DNA of 63,138 nucleotides from Sphingomonas bacterium (GTDB lineage Bacteria; Pseudomonadota; Alphaproteobacteria; Sphingomonadales; Sphingomonadaceae). Positions 23,304-32,399 of the stretch are shown here, one piece after another. The DNA lies in contig JASBRX010000039.1 of the NCBI GenBank assembly GCA_030149245.1, positions 1-63,138 on the forward strand, read 5' to 3'. Positions within the stretch are counted from its first letter, which is position 1. Each line of letters opens with the position of its first letter. The translations under genes and the position numbers were made by a program. The notes beneath the pieces are model-generated. The model searched no databases and was not told the DNA's origin. It was given only the letters and a program-made list of their open reading frames with translations.

Positions 23304-26279
23304 GTGTTCGGAATCTCGACAACGGTTGACGGTGTGACCGACGGTAATTTCGCCGGATTCTCGCGCATCGTCGACGGGTTCGGCGGCGGCGTGCAGCTCG
23401 ACGGGTCGGTCGGCACCGCGCTGATCCAGCACGCGGAGGTCACGTCCTGCATGTGCGAGGCCTGCGCCAAGGCGCGGCTCGACGATGACGACCTGTTGCC
23501 GGTCGAAGTTGCGGAAGATGCTCCCGGCGGCACCAGCTCGACCGACCCGGTGGTGTTCGGCGGGGTCGTCAATGGCGCGATCGATACGGGCGGCGACCAG
23601 GACTGGTATCGCGTCACCCTGACCGCCGGGCAGAGCTATACCTTCTGGACCAACGGTGCCCAGAACCCGACCGACACGCTGCTTCGGCTGCGCGATTCGA
23701 ACGGCAATGTGATCGTCAGCGATGACGATGGCGGTCAGGACGTTTTGTCGCACATTACCTTCACAGCAACGACGACCGGAACCTATTTCGTTGACGTCAG
23801 CGGGTTCAGCAACAGCGTGACCGGCTCTTATAACCTGTTCGCCAGCAACGGCCTGTGGAATCCGGCCGATGCCGTGGCGGACAACCGCACCACCACCGGC
23901 ACCGTCGCCTTTGGCGGCTCCACTACGGTCAACATCAACGGCTTTGGCGATCATGACTGGTATCGCGTCACCCTGACGGCTGGCACGCGTTATGTGTTCG
24001 AGACGTCAGGTAGCGGCACGGTCGACACGTTGCTGATGCTGCGTGATGCGAACGGGCTGGCAATCGGGGAAAATGACGATGGTGGCGCGGGCACCTATTC
24101 GCGGCTCGTCTTCACCCCGACCACCAGCGGCACCTATTATATCGACGTCGGCACCTGGCGCGAGCAGGATCAGGGCAGCTTCACGCTGAGCTTTGGCGAA
24201 GCCCCGCCGCTCACGGTGTGGACCAACGACCAGATCGCGAACCAGCTGACTACGCTATACTGGACGACGCCGCACCATTTCGACGTGGCGCCGGGTGGCA
24301 CGCTGACGGTGGATATCAGCGCGCTGACGGCCAGCGGCCAGACGCTGGCGCGCGCCGCGCTGGCACTTTGGACCGACTTCACCGGCATCAATTTCGTCGA
24401 GCAGACCGGTAATGCCCAGATCACCTTTGACGATGATGAAGAGGGTGCGTTCGCCAACGCCTCCTTCAACAGCGCCGGCATCACGTCGAGCGCCAATGTC
24501 AATGTCGGCACCGCTTGGCTGACCACCTATGGTACGGGGATCAACAGCTACTCGTTCCAGACCTATGTGCACGAGATCGGCCATGCACTCGGCCTCGGCC
24601 ATGGCGGGAACTATAACAGCAGCGCCGACTATGCGACCGATGCCGGCTACCTCAACGATGCGTGGATCACGACGGTGATGTCGTATTTCGACGCGCTCGA
24701 GAACAGCTATTTCGCCGGGCTCGGCTACACCCGCCAATTCACCCTGTCGCCGATGGCGGCGGACGCGATCGCGGTTGCCAACATGTATGGCACGGTGACG
24801 ACGACCCGGACCGGCGACACCACCTATGGCTATAACAGCAACGCCGGGCGCGACATCTACAACGCGTCGCTCTATCCCAACGTCGCCTATACGATCATCG
24901 ACAATGGCGGGATCGATACGCTCGACTATTCGGGCAACATCACCAACCAGCTGATCAACCTGCGTGAAGAGGCGTTTTCGAACATCGGCACCGGTCGCGG
25001 CAACGTCGTGATCGCGCGCGGTTCGGTGATCGAGAACGCGATCGGCGGCAGTGGCAGCGACTTCATGATCGGCAATGCGTCCGACAATATCCTGAACGGC
25101 GGACAGGGCGCGGACGGGCTGCATGGCGACCGTGGCAACGACACCTATTATGTCGATCGCGCGGATGATATCGTGTTTGAATTCGATGGCGAGGGCACCG
25201 ACACCGTCATCTCGACCAGCAACTATTATCTCTGGCAACATATCGAAAACCTCACCCTCGCCGAGGGTGCAGGCGATATTTTCGGGGTCGGCAATGAACT
25301 TGCCAACACGATCCAGGGCAATAGCGGCTCGAACCTGCTGATCGGCGGCGCTGGCGACGATGTCGTGCGCGGCGGTGACGGGGTGGATTCGCTGTTCGGT
25401 GAGAGCGGCAATGACCAGCTGTTCGGCGATGCCGGGATCGACTATCTCGTCGGCGGGATCGGCAATGACGTGCTGAACGGCGGCGACGGTGCCGACGCGC
25501 TCTATGGCGAGGATGGCGACGACACGCTGATCGGCGGGTCGGACTTCGCCACCGACATTCTGGTCGGCGGCGCGGGCAACGATATCCTGCGCGGCGATTC
25601 CGGCCTTGGCGATTACGACCGCATGGACGGTGGATCGGGCGACGATTCCTATTATGTCGATACACCCAACGACCTGACCCTCGAAGCGGCTGGTGGCGGC
25701 ACCGACACCGTCTACGCCACGATCAACGGCGCGGGCTATTCGCTCAACGCCAATGTCGAAAATCTGGTGCTCGGCGGCAACACGCCGTTCGGTGTCGGCA
25801 ACGACCTCAATAACCGCATCACCGGCAGTGCCAGCGCCAACTGGCTGCTCGGTGGCGCGGGCAATGACACGCTGAACGGCGGCGCGGGCAATGACGTGCT
25901 GTTCGGTGAGGCGGGCGCGGACACCTTCGTCTTCACCCAGGGTACCGGCGGCGACGTGATTGCCGACTTTGTGGCAGGGACTGACCGGATCGACCTCAGC
26001 GCCTATGGCCTGACCTGGCAGACGGTGATCAACTCGATGCACGAAAATGGCGGCACGACTGCCATCGACCTGGGCAATGGCGATTTCATCGTCATCAACG
26101 GGGTTGCGCGGGCGAGCCTGTCGCAGAGCGATTTCATTCTGACGGCGTCGAGCGAGCCTGTGGTCAAGAACCTGGCCGACGTTCAGGACGAGATGATCGG
26201 CGTCGACCTGTCGGTTGCGCGCGACGGCGGCATGAGCGCGTGGGAACAGCCGCATGCTGGCTGGTATCTGATCGCCTGA
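23304..26279 (+). CDS. Serralysin-like RTX metalloprotease with two PPC domains
   Basis: A secreted zinc protease of 991 residues. The N-terminus carries a Cys cluster (Cys49, Cys51, Cys54); two beta-rich PPC-like domains follow (about 85-180 and 195-297, each with DWYRVTLTAG). An M10-type catalytic domain (about 300-500) has YVHEIGHALGLGHGG with ligands His423, His427, His433, catalytic Glu424 and Met-turn Met459 (TVMSYF). Gly/Asp-rich calcium-binding nonapeptides (about 575-610, 675-785 and 850-880) end the protein. It has no Sec signal, as expected for type I secretion; transporter genes lie 3 kb downstream. GTG start with AAGGAGG upstream. It may act on surface or external proteins. Confidence 0.9.
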   Translation: MFGISTTVDGVTDGNFAGFSRIVDGFGGGVQLDGSVGTALIQHAEVTSCMCEACAKARLDDDDLLPVEVAEDAPGGTSSTDPVVFGGVVNGAIDTGGDQDWYRVTLTAGQSYTFWTNGAQNPTDTLLRLRDSNGNVIVSDDDGGQDVLSHITFTATTTGTYFVDVSGFSNSVTGSYNLFASNGLWNPADAVADNRTTTGTVAFGGSTTVNINGFGDHDWYRVTLTAGTRYVFETSGSGTVDTLLMLRDANGLAIGENDDGGAGTYSRLVFTPTTSGTYYIDVGTWREQDQGSFTLSFGEAPPLTVWTNDQIANQLTTLYWTTPHHFDVAPGGTLTVDISALTASGQTLARAALALWTDFTGINFVEQTGNAQITFDDDEEGAFANASFNSAGITSSANVNVGTAWLTTYGTGINSYSFQTYVHEIGHALGLGHGGNYNSSADYATDAGYLNDAWITTVMSYFDALENSYFAGLGYTRQFTLSPMAADAIAVANMYGTVTTTRTGDTTYGYNSNAGRDIYNASLYPNVAYTIIDNGGIDTLDYSGNITNQLINLREEAFSNIGTGRGNVVIARGSVIENAIGGSGSDFMIGNASDNILNGGQGADGLHGDRGNDTYYVDRADDIVFEFDGEGTDTVISTSNYYLWQHIENLTLAEGAGDIFGVGNELANTIQGNSGSNLLIGGAGDDVVRGGDGVDSLFGESGNDQLFGDAGIDYLVGGIGNDVLNGGDGADALYGEDGDDTLIGGSDFATDILVGGAGNDILRGDSGLGDYDRMDGGSGDDSYYVDTPNDLTLEAAGGGTDTVYATINGAGYSLNANVENLVLGGNTPFGVGNDLNNRITGSASANWLLGGAGNDTLNGGAGNDVLFGEAGADTFVFTQGTGGDVIADFVAGTDRIDLSAYGLTWQTVINSMHENGGTTAIDLGNGDFIVINGVARASLSQSDFILTASSEPVVKNLADVQDEMIGVDLSVARDGGMSAWEQPHAGWYLIA

Positions 26280-26353
26280 CGCGCTTTGCCCGGGCGACCG
26301 GGTGAAGTTCGCTGCATCAGGGATCGAAGCTGGGCGTCCCGGGTTGGTTGGCA

Positions 26354-27289
26354 ATGGACAGCCAACCCGGAAGCAGCGCATCGACAGGGCAGGATGACGC
26401 GGAGCCGATGCCTCCGGGCTCGGCGCAACATCGCAGCGCGTCTCCGCTGGAGCAGGCCGGCCAATATTTCGACCTGTGGCGGCTGCGCGTGCCGCCACGT
26501 CACTTGAACGAGGCAGCGGTGCGCGCGCTGTGCCGCAATGCCTATCTTGGCGGCGACATGGCGGTGTGCCGGGTGCTTGGCCGCTATCGCATGTTCGTCG
26601 ACACACGCGACGTTGGCCTGTCCACCTTCCTGCTGCTCGACGGCTATTGGGAGATGTGGACGACCGAGGCGATGCTGCGCTTCATCCGACCGGGGATGAC
26701 CGCCGTCGATATCGGTGCAAACCTCGGCTATTTCACGATGCTGATGGCCGATCTGGTCGGGCCGACTGGGCGCGTGGTCGCATTTGAGCCCAATCCGCGC
26801 ATGGCCGAACGGGCGCGGCGCAGTGCGCATGTTAACGGCTTCGCGCCCTTTACCCAAATCCATGAAGTCGCGCTGAGCGACGAACCGGGCGACACGGTGA
26901 TGTTCGTGCCGCCGACCGAACCGAAGAACGCCCATTTCAGCCAGCCCAGCGGCCGCGACGGCGAGATTCGCGTCCGCGTCCAGCGCGCCGATGCGTTCGA
27001 TGCCCTGCGCGACGCCGATTTCATCAAGATCGATACCGAAGGGGCGGAGGAGCTTGTCTGGCGCGGCATGGCAGGGCTGCTGCGCCGCAACCGCCCGCTG
27101 ACGGTGTTCATGGAGTTCACTCCGGCGCGCTATAGCGATGCGGCGGGCTTTCTCGACGCGATTCTTGCTGATCGCTTCGCCCTGCACCGGATTGACTATT
27201 TCGACCCCGAAGTGGTCGTGCCGACCACGCGCGCAGCGGTGCTCTCGGCACCGCCGAATGAGGATCAGATGTTGGTCCTGATCCGATAG
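26354..27289 (+). CDS. FkbM-family methyltransferase, paralogue of the 21942 gene
   Basis: SAM-dependent methyltransferase of about 311 residues. AVDIGANLGYFTMLMADLVG is the SAM motif and FIKIDTEGAEELVWRGM the C-terminal motif. An N-terminal tail of about 35 residues precedes the region shared with the first FkbM protein (LNEAAVRALCRNAY, VLGRYRMFVDTRDVGLS). The start is uncertain: ATG 26354 has a poor ribosome-binding site; ATG 26408 has GGAG only three bases upstream. It lies right after the RTX protease gene, so the two FkbM paralogues bracket that gene and the small exported protein. Confidence 0.85.
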   Translation: MDSQPGSSASTGQDDAEPMPPGSAQHRSASPLEQAGQYFDLWRLRVPPRHLNEAAVRALCRNAYLGGDMAVCRVLGRYRMFVDTRDVGLSTFLLLDGYWEMWTTEAMLRFIRPGMTAVDIGANLGYFTMLMADLVGPTGRVVAFEPNPRMAERARRSAHVNGFAPFTQIHEVALSDEPGDTVMFVPPTEPKNAHFSQPSGRDGEIRVRVQRADAFDALRDADFIKIDTEGAEELVWRGMAGLLRRNRPLTVFMEFTPARYSDAAGFLDAILADRFALHRIDYFDPEVVVPTTRAAVLSAPPNEDQMLVLIR

Positions 27290-27411
27290 CGACCACGCTT
27301 GCAGGCGCGCCGATTGCCTTCGCAACGGCGACGGTGCATGGATCGCGGACTCAACCCATTGGGGCCGTTCGATGTTTGCGTGTTCCTTGCCCATTTCGGC
27401 GGTCCAGCCTG

Positions 27412-28389
27412 ATGCATGATCGCGTCGCGGCGCTGGCGGGTGACGATCTGCGCGCCACCGCGCACCGGGTGCTGCGAGCCGAACAACGCGCGCTCGCCCT
27501 GCTCGACGACAGTATCGACGACACGGTGATCGAGGCGGCTGCGACGATCGCGACCTGTGGTGGCCGTGTGCTGACCAGCGGGATCGGCAAATCGGCGATC
27601 GTCGCGCGCAAGCTCGCCGCCACGCTCTGCTCGCTCGATGCTCCCGCGCAGTTCCTGCATGCCGGTGATGCGCTGCACGGCGATCTCGGCGCGATCCGGG
27701 GCGAGGATGTCGTGGTGGCGTTCAGCGCATCGGGGGCGAGCCGCGAACTGGTACGGGTGGTCGAGCATGCCCGGCATCTCAGCGCCGCGACCATCGCGAT
27801 CACCGCATCCAGCCATGCGCCGCTCGCCTTGCTCTGCGACCATGTCCTGCTGATTCCGCACTGCGACGAAGGCAGCGGCGACTATGCGGCGCCCATGGCG
27901 TCGACGATCGTGTCGATGGCGATGGGCGATGTGCTCGCATTGCTGGTGGCGCAGTTGCGCGGCCATCGGCGGAGCGCCATGCACGCGCTGCATCCCGGCG
28001 GCGATCTCGGGCGCAGGCTGCGTCCGCTGGCACAGATCATGGTGGGCGGCGACCGCCTGCCGCTGGTCCCGGCCCAGGCAATGGGCGCCGAAGTGGTGCG
28101 TGAGATTACCGCTAAGGGTCAGGGCATTGTCGGCGTCACCGATGCGACCGGCCAGCTGATCGGCGCGATCAGCGATGGCGATATCCGGCGTCATGCGCTG
28201 GATGTCGCAACGCGCGCTGCCAGCGCACTGATGACCCCGCATCCGGTCACGATCGACGCGACCGCCGATGTCGCGCAGGCGCTCGACCTGATGCGCATGC
28301 ACCGCATCTCGACCCTGTTCGTGGTCGATGCCGGGTGCGCGACCGGGCTGGTGCATATCCAGGATCTGCTGCGTGCCGGTATCCTCTGA
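27412..28389 (+). CDS. kdsD: Arabinose-5-phosphate isomerase (KdsD/KpsF)
   Basis: Converts D-ribulose 5-phosphate to D-arabinose 5-phosphate, the KdsA substrate. 325 residues, the usual size: an N-terminal SIS sugar-isomerase domain (about 30-175, with GGRVLTSGIGKSAIVARKLA and FSASGASREL) and two CBS domains (about 200-320, including GIVGVTDATGQLIGAISDGD and HRISTLFVVD). The ATG at 27412 is used. Being in the capsule locus it corresponds to KpsF of E. coli. Its end overlaps the likely GTG start of kdsB. Confidence 0.93.
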   Translation: MHDRVAALAGDDLRATAHRVLRAEQRALALLDDSIDDTVIEAAATIATCGGRVLTSGIGKSAIVARKLAATLCSLDAPAQFLHAGDALHGDLGAIRGEDVVVAFSASGASRELVRVVEHARHLSAATIAITASSHAPLALLCDHVLLIPHCDEGSGDYAAPMASTIVSMAMGDVLALLVAQLRGHRRSAMHALHPGGDLGRRLRPLAQIMVGGDRLPLVPAQAMGAEVVREITAKGQGIVGVTDATGQLIGAISDGDIRRHALDVATRAASALMTPHPVTIDATADVAQALDLMRMHRISTLFVVDAGCATGLVHIQDLLRAGIL

Positions 28390-29167
28390 CGCGCCGCCGC
28401 GCGTGCGGGTGGTGGTGCCCGCGCGCTATGCTTCGCAGCGTTTCCCGGGCAAGCCACTCGCCACGCTGCGGGGTGCCGATGGCGTGTCCAAACCGCTGAT
28501 CCAGTGGAGCTGGGAAGCGGCGACGGCGCTGCAGGATCGTGCTGAAATCGTGGTTGCGACCGATGATCTGCGCATCGCCGATGTCGTGCGCGGCTTTGGC
28601 GGTGCGGTTGCGATGACCGCGACCGATCTGCGCAACGGGACCGAGCGCTGCGCCGCCGTGCTGGAGCAGCTGGATGAAGACCCCGATCTGGTGATCAACC
28701 TGCAGGGCGATTCGCCGCTGATCCCGCGTGCCGCGCTCGATGCGCTGATCGACACCTGGGTCGCGGCGCCCGCGCCGGTGCTGACACCCTGGATCGCGTG
28801 CGACAGCGCGCTCGGCGGGCAACTGGTTGCCGATCATCAGGCGGGCCGGATCGGTGGCACGACCGTCGTAGCCGATGCCAGGGGTCAGGCGCTCTATTTC
28901 TCCAAACGCCCCATTCCCTATGGGTCTGGCGCCGGGTTGAAGCTGCATGTCGGCCTCTATGCCTACACCCCCGCCGCCCTGCGTCACTATGCCACGCTTC
29001 CGCCGGGACCGCTCGAACTGGCCGAGGGGTTGGAGCAATTGCGGTTCCTTGAGCATGGCACGCCGATCCGGCTGGTCGAAGTCGCGCGCCCGCCTGCAGG
29101 CTTCTGGGAGGTCAACAATCCCGCAGACGTGACGCTGGTCGAACGCGCTTTGGCGACGCGCGCATGA
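28373..29167 (+). CDS. kdsB: 3-deoxy-manno-octulosonate cytidylyltransferase (CMP-Kdo synthetase)
   Basis: Activates Kdo with CTP to CMP-Kdo, the donor for KpsS and KpsC. About 264 residues. VVVPARYASQRFPGKPLATL, VVATDDLRIADVV, TDLRNGTERCAAVLEQL and VINLQGDSPLIP are the conserved motifs; the usual VQGD(E/M)P appears as LQGDSP. The GTG at 28373 overlaps kdsD by 17 bp; a GTG at 28403 is the alternative. kdsC (Kdo-8-P phosphatase) is not present in the window, so that step must be supplied elsewhere or by a generic phosphatase. Confidence 0.9.
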   Translation: MPVSSDAPPRVRVVVPARYASQRFPGKPLATLRGADGVSKPLIQWSWEAATALQDRAEIVVATDDLRIADVVRGFGGAVAMTATDLRNGTERCAAVLEQLDEDPDLVINLQGDSPLIPRAALDALIDTWVAAPAPVLTPWIACDSALGGQLVADHQAGRIGGTTVVADARGQALYFSKRPIPYGSGAGLKLHVGLYAYTPAALRHYATLPPGPLELAEGLEQLRFLEHGTPIRLVEVARPPAGFWEVNNPADVTLVERALATRA

Positions 29168-29234
29168 CGGACGCTTTCCCCCGGCGCCATTCCCCTGTAT
29201 TTGCTGAGGCCGGACCGGGGACTGGCGTGGCGAG

Positions 29235-30989
29235 ATGATGAATTTGCGAAGCCGCCTCGGCGAATCCGAACTGCGCGATGCGCTGCGCCGCGTGCGGGGC
29301 GGGCTGTGGGGGATCGTGGCGCTCAGCGCGATGGTCAACATCCTCATGCTGACCGGATCGATCTATCTGATGCTGGTCTATGACCGGGTGTTGCCGGGGC
29401 AGCATCAGGCGACCCTGATCAGCCTGTTCCTGATGGTGATCGTCGCCTTCGCATTTTATGGCGCATTCGACGTGATGCGCGCGCGCATGCTCGCCGATGT
29501 CGCCGCCTCGCTCGACAACAGCCTGATCGGCCGGGTGCAGCAGATCGAGGGGCGCGTCGCGCTCGAACGGCCTGATGCGAAGGAAATGGTCAGCCCGACC
29601 CGCGATCTCGACCAGTTGCGCAGCTTCATCGCCAGCGCCGGCACACCGGCGCTGATCGACCTGCCCTGGATCATCTTCTTCCTGCTCATACTGACCATGG
29701 TCCATTACTGGCTGGGCGTGGTGACGCTGCTGGGGATGCTCGTGCTGGCGGGCCTGACCGCAGCCGCCGAGCGGATCAATGCCCGCCACCTCGCCGCCGT
29801 GAACGAAGCCGGCGCGCGCCGCCGCAGTCTTGGCGACCGGCGCTGGCGCCATGCCGAGCTGATCGCCAGCCTCGGCATGCGTCAGCGGATGGTGACGCAG
29901 TGGCAGGGCGCGCACGCGACCTTCCTGCGCGAACAGGCAGCATTGACCGACGCGACCTCGACCCTAACCGGGGTCAGCAAGGTGCTGCGCATGTTCCTGC
30001 AATCGGCGGTGCTGACCGTTGGTGCGGTGCTGGTGATCGATGGCAAGGCGACGGCGGGGATCATCTTCGCCAGCTCGATCCTTGCCGGGCGCGCGCTTGC
30101 TCCGGTCGATGCGGCGATCGCCAATTGGCGCGGCTTTGTCGGTGCGCGGCAAAGCTGGTCGCGGCTGTCGAACCTGTTGCGCCAGCTCCCCGCCCCGACC
30201 CAGGCGCGCACCAGCCTGCCCCCGCCCAGCCAGACGCTGTCGGTCGAGCATCTGACCCTGACGCCGCCCGCCGCCACGCGCACCACGGTCAGCGATGCCA
30301 GCTTCCGGCTGCAGGCGGGGCAGGCGGTCGGCATCCTGGGTCCCAGCGGTTCGGGCAAGTCGTCGCTGGTACGCGGCGTGATCGGGGCGTGGAAGCCGGC
30401 GCGCGGCCATGTGCGCCTCGACGGCGCGACGATCGATCAATGGGACCCCGACGAGCTCGGCGCGCATATCGGCTATCTGCCCCAGTCGGTCGAGCTGTTC
30501 GCGGGCACGATCGCGCAGAATATCGCCCGGTTCGAACCCGACGCTCCGCCCGAACTGGTCTTCGCGGCGGCGCGTGCGGCGGGGGTGCATGACCTGATCC
30601 TGCAGCTGCCCGATGGCTATGACCTTGAGGTGGGCGAAGATGGTGGCCAGCTGTCCGCCGGCCAGCGCCAGCGTATCGCGCTCGCCCGCGCGCTCTATCG
30701 CGACCCGTTTCTGGTGGTGCTGGACGAACCCAATTCCAACCTCGACCATGAGGGTGAGACCGCGCTGATCCGCGCTGTGCAGCAGGTGCGCGCGCGTGGC
30801 GGCATCGTGCTGATGGTCGCGCACCGCCCGGCGATCCTGGCTGCGGTCGACCTTGCCCTGTTCATCCGCGGCGGCACCGTCCAGGCATTCGGTCCGCGCG
30901 ACGAGGTGCTGGCCAAGGTCACGCGCCCGCGTGGCGCGGCCGAGACGGCGAATGTCGCGGTTCTCCCGCAACGCGGCGGATCGGCATGA
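29235..30989 (+). CDS. Type I secretion ABC transporter (PrtD-like permease/ATPase)
   Basis: Inner-membrane exporter of 584 residues. An N-terminal region with five to six spans (about 25-300, MVNILMLTGSIYLMLVYDRV) lacks the C39 peptidase-like domain of HlyB. The ATPase domain (about 335-560) has Walker A GPSGSGKSSLVRGV, signature LSAGQRQRIALARALY and Walker B LVVLDEPNSNLD. This PrtD-type layout is known for exporting RTX proteases and lipases; the protease at 23304 is the natural substrate. It shares ATGA with the HlyD-type gene. Confidence 0.92.
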   Translation: MMNLRSRLGESELRDALRRVRGGLWGIVALSAMVNILMLTGSIYLMLVYDRVLPGQHQATLISLFLMVIVAFAFYGAFDVMRARMLADVAASLDNSLIGRVQQIEGRVALERPDAKEMVSPTRDLDQLRSFIASAGTPALIDLPWIIFFLLILTMVHYWLGVVTLLGMLVLAGLTAAAERINARHLAAVNEAGARRRSLGDRRWRHAELIASLGMRQRMVTQWQGAHATFLREQAALTDATSTLTGVSKVLRMFLQSAVLTVGAVLVIDGKATAGIIFASSILAGRALAPVDAAIANWRGFVGARQSWSRLSNLLRQLPAPTQARTSLPPPSQTLSVEHLTLTPPAATRTTVSDASFRLQAGQAVGILGPSGSGKSSLVRGVIGAWKPARGHVRLDGATIDQWDPDELGAHIGYLPQSVELFAGTIAQNIARFEPDAPPELVFAAARAAGVHDLILQLPDGYDLEVGEDGGQLSAGQRQRIALARALYRDPFLVVLDEPNSNLDHEGETALIRAVQQVRARGGIVLMVAHRPAILAAVDLALFIRGGTVQAFGPRDEVLAKVTRPRGAAETANVAVLPQRGGSA

Positions 30990-32329
30990 ACGCGCACAGC
31001 CCGATCGACGACGATGCGGTCTATGAACTCGGCGATCCCGGTGACGCCGACACGCGGCTGCAACGCCGTACCCGCCGCGCCTTCGCACTGATCGCCTTCC
31101 TCGTATTCGGCCTGTTCGGCCTGTCAGCGATCCTCCAGGTCGGCGGCGCGGTGATCGGCATGGGCGAGGTCGTCGTCGATTCGAGCGTGCGCGTGGTCAG
31201 TCATCCCAATGGCGGGGTGCTGCGCGAGGTGCTGGTGCGCAACGGCGATCGCGTGCGGCAGGGGCAGCTGCTGGTCCGGCTCGACACCAGCGTCACCCAG
31301 GTCGGGTCGGAGTCGGCGTCGCAGGGGCTCGAGCAACTGCTCATCCGCCGCGCGCGGCTCGAGGCGGAGCGCGACGGCGCGGCCAGCATGCGGCTTCCGC
31401 CTGAACTCACGCGCAGCGGCGACGCGCGGGTGCGCGAGCTGATCGCGCGCGAACAGGGGTTGTTCGCGCTGCGTCGCGCCGAGATGAGCGGCACGCTCGA
31501 CCTGCTGCGCCAACGCATTCAACAGCTCGACAGCGAGATCGCCGGCTATCGCGTCCAGATCGACGCCGCCGACCGCCAGCTCGTGCTGATCGAGCCCGAG
31601 CTCGAAGGGCTGCGGCGGCTGCACGAAAAGCAGCTGGTGACGATCAACCGGCTCAACAGCGCGGAGCGCGCGGCGGTGCAGCTGGAGGGCAGCCGCGCCG
31701 CGCTGCAATCGAACATCGCGCAGGCGCGCGCACGCATCGCCGAAACGCGCGAGCAGATCCTCAACGTCACCAAGAATATGCGCAGCGAGGCCGCGACCCA
31801 ACTCGCCGAGGTCGTCGCGCAGATCAACGAACAGCAGGTCCGCGTCGCCACCACCGCCGACGCTTTCGCGCGCAGCGAAGTGCGCGCCCCGCAATCGGGC
31901 ACGGTCGACAAGATCGCCTATACCACCACCGGCAGCGCGGTCCCCGCCGCCCAGCCGATCCTGCAGATCGTCCCCGACCGCGACACGCTGGTGATCGAGG
32001 CGCGGATCCGCCCGCAGGATGTCGATCAGGTGCGCACCGGGCAGGACGCGCGCATCGTCTTTTCCGGGCTCGACCGGCAGGCGACGCCCGATATTCCGGG
32101 CAAGCTGATCTTTGTGTCGCCGGAGCTGACCCGCGACGATGCCACCCGCCAGTCCTTTTACCGCATCCGCGTGCGCGTCGATGCCGCGGCGCTGACGCGT
32201 AATCCCAATATCGCGCTCAAGGCCGGGATGCCGGCCGAAGTGTTCGTGTCGACCGGCAGCCGCTCGATCCTGTCCTACCTTACCAAGCCGCTGGTCGATC
32301 AGCTCCGCTACGCGCTGCGCGAAGGATAA
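30986..32329 (+). CDS. Type I secretion membrane fusion protein (HlyD/PrtE family)
   Basis: Periplasmic adaptor of 447 residues: one N-terminal membrane span (about 33-55), a biotinyl-lipoyl-like segment (HPNGGVLREVLVRNGDRVRQ, about 73-92), a long coiled coil (about 105-285) and a beta-barrel C-terminus (GTVDKIAYTTTGSAVPAAQP, about 308-327, then VSTGSRSILSYLTKPL at the end). It joins the ABC transporter to a TolC-type outer-membrane channel. No TolC gene is in the window, so a channel from elsewhere must be used. Confidence 0.92.
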   Translation: MNAHSPIDDDAVYELGDPGDADTRLQRRTRRAFALIAFLVFGLFGLSAILQVGGAVIGMGEVVVDSSVRVVSHPNGGVLREVLVRNGDRVRQGQLLVRLDTSVTQVGSESASQGLEQLLIRRARLEAERDGAASMRLPPELTRSGDARVRELIAREQGLFALRRAEMSGTLDLLRQRIQQLDSEIAGYRVQIDAADRQLVLIEPELEGLRRLHEKQLVTINRLNSAERAAVQLEGSRAALQSNIAQARARIAETREQILNVTKNMRSEAATQLAEVVAQINEQQVRVATTADAFARSEVRAPQSGTVDKIAYTTTGSAVPAAQPILQIVPDRDTLVIEARIRPQDVDQVRTGQDARIVFSGLDRQATPDIPGKLIFVSPELTRDDATRQSFYRIRVRVDAAALTRNPNIALKAGMPAEVFVSTGSRSILSYLTKPLVDQLRYALREG

Positions 32330-32399
32330 GGGCCCACATCCCGTCGCGTCGTTGCGTTTCCGACTCGCAAACGTCATCGCACGCTGGCATCCGGGGATC

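Noticed and set aside
25050..25920. Possible DNA tandem repeats or CRISPR-like array
   Set aside because: The periodicity comes from RTX nonapeptide codons in the protease gene; spacers and palindromic repeats are absent. No CRISPR array was seen in the window.
24255..26606. Long minus-strand open frame of 783 codons across the RTX gene
   Set aside because: It is a shadow of the repetitive Gly/Asp codons of the protease; no family or ribosome-binding site is visible.
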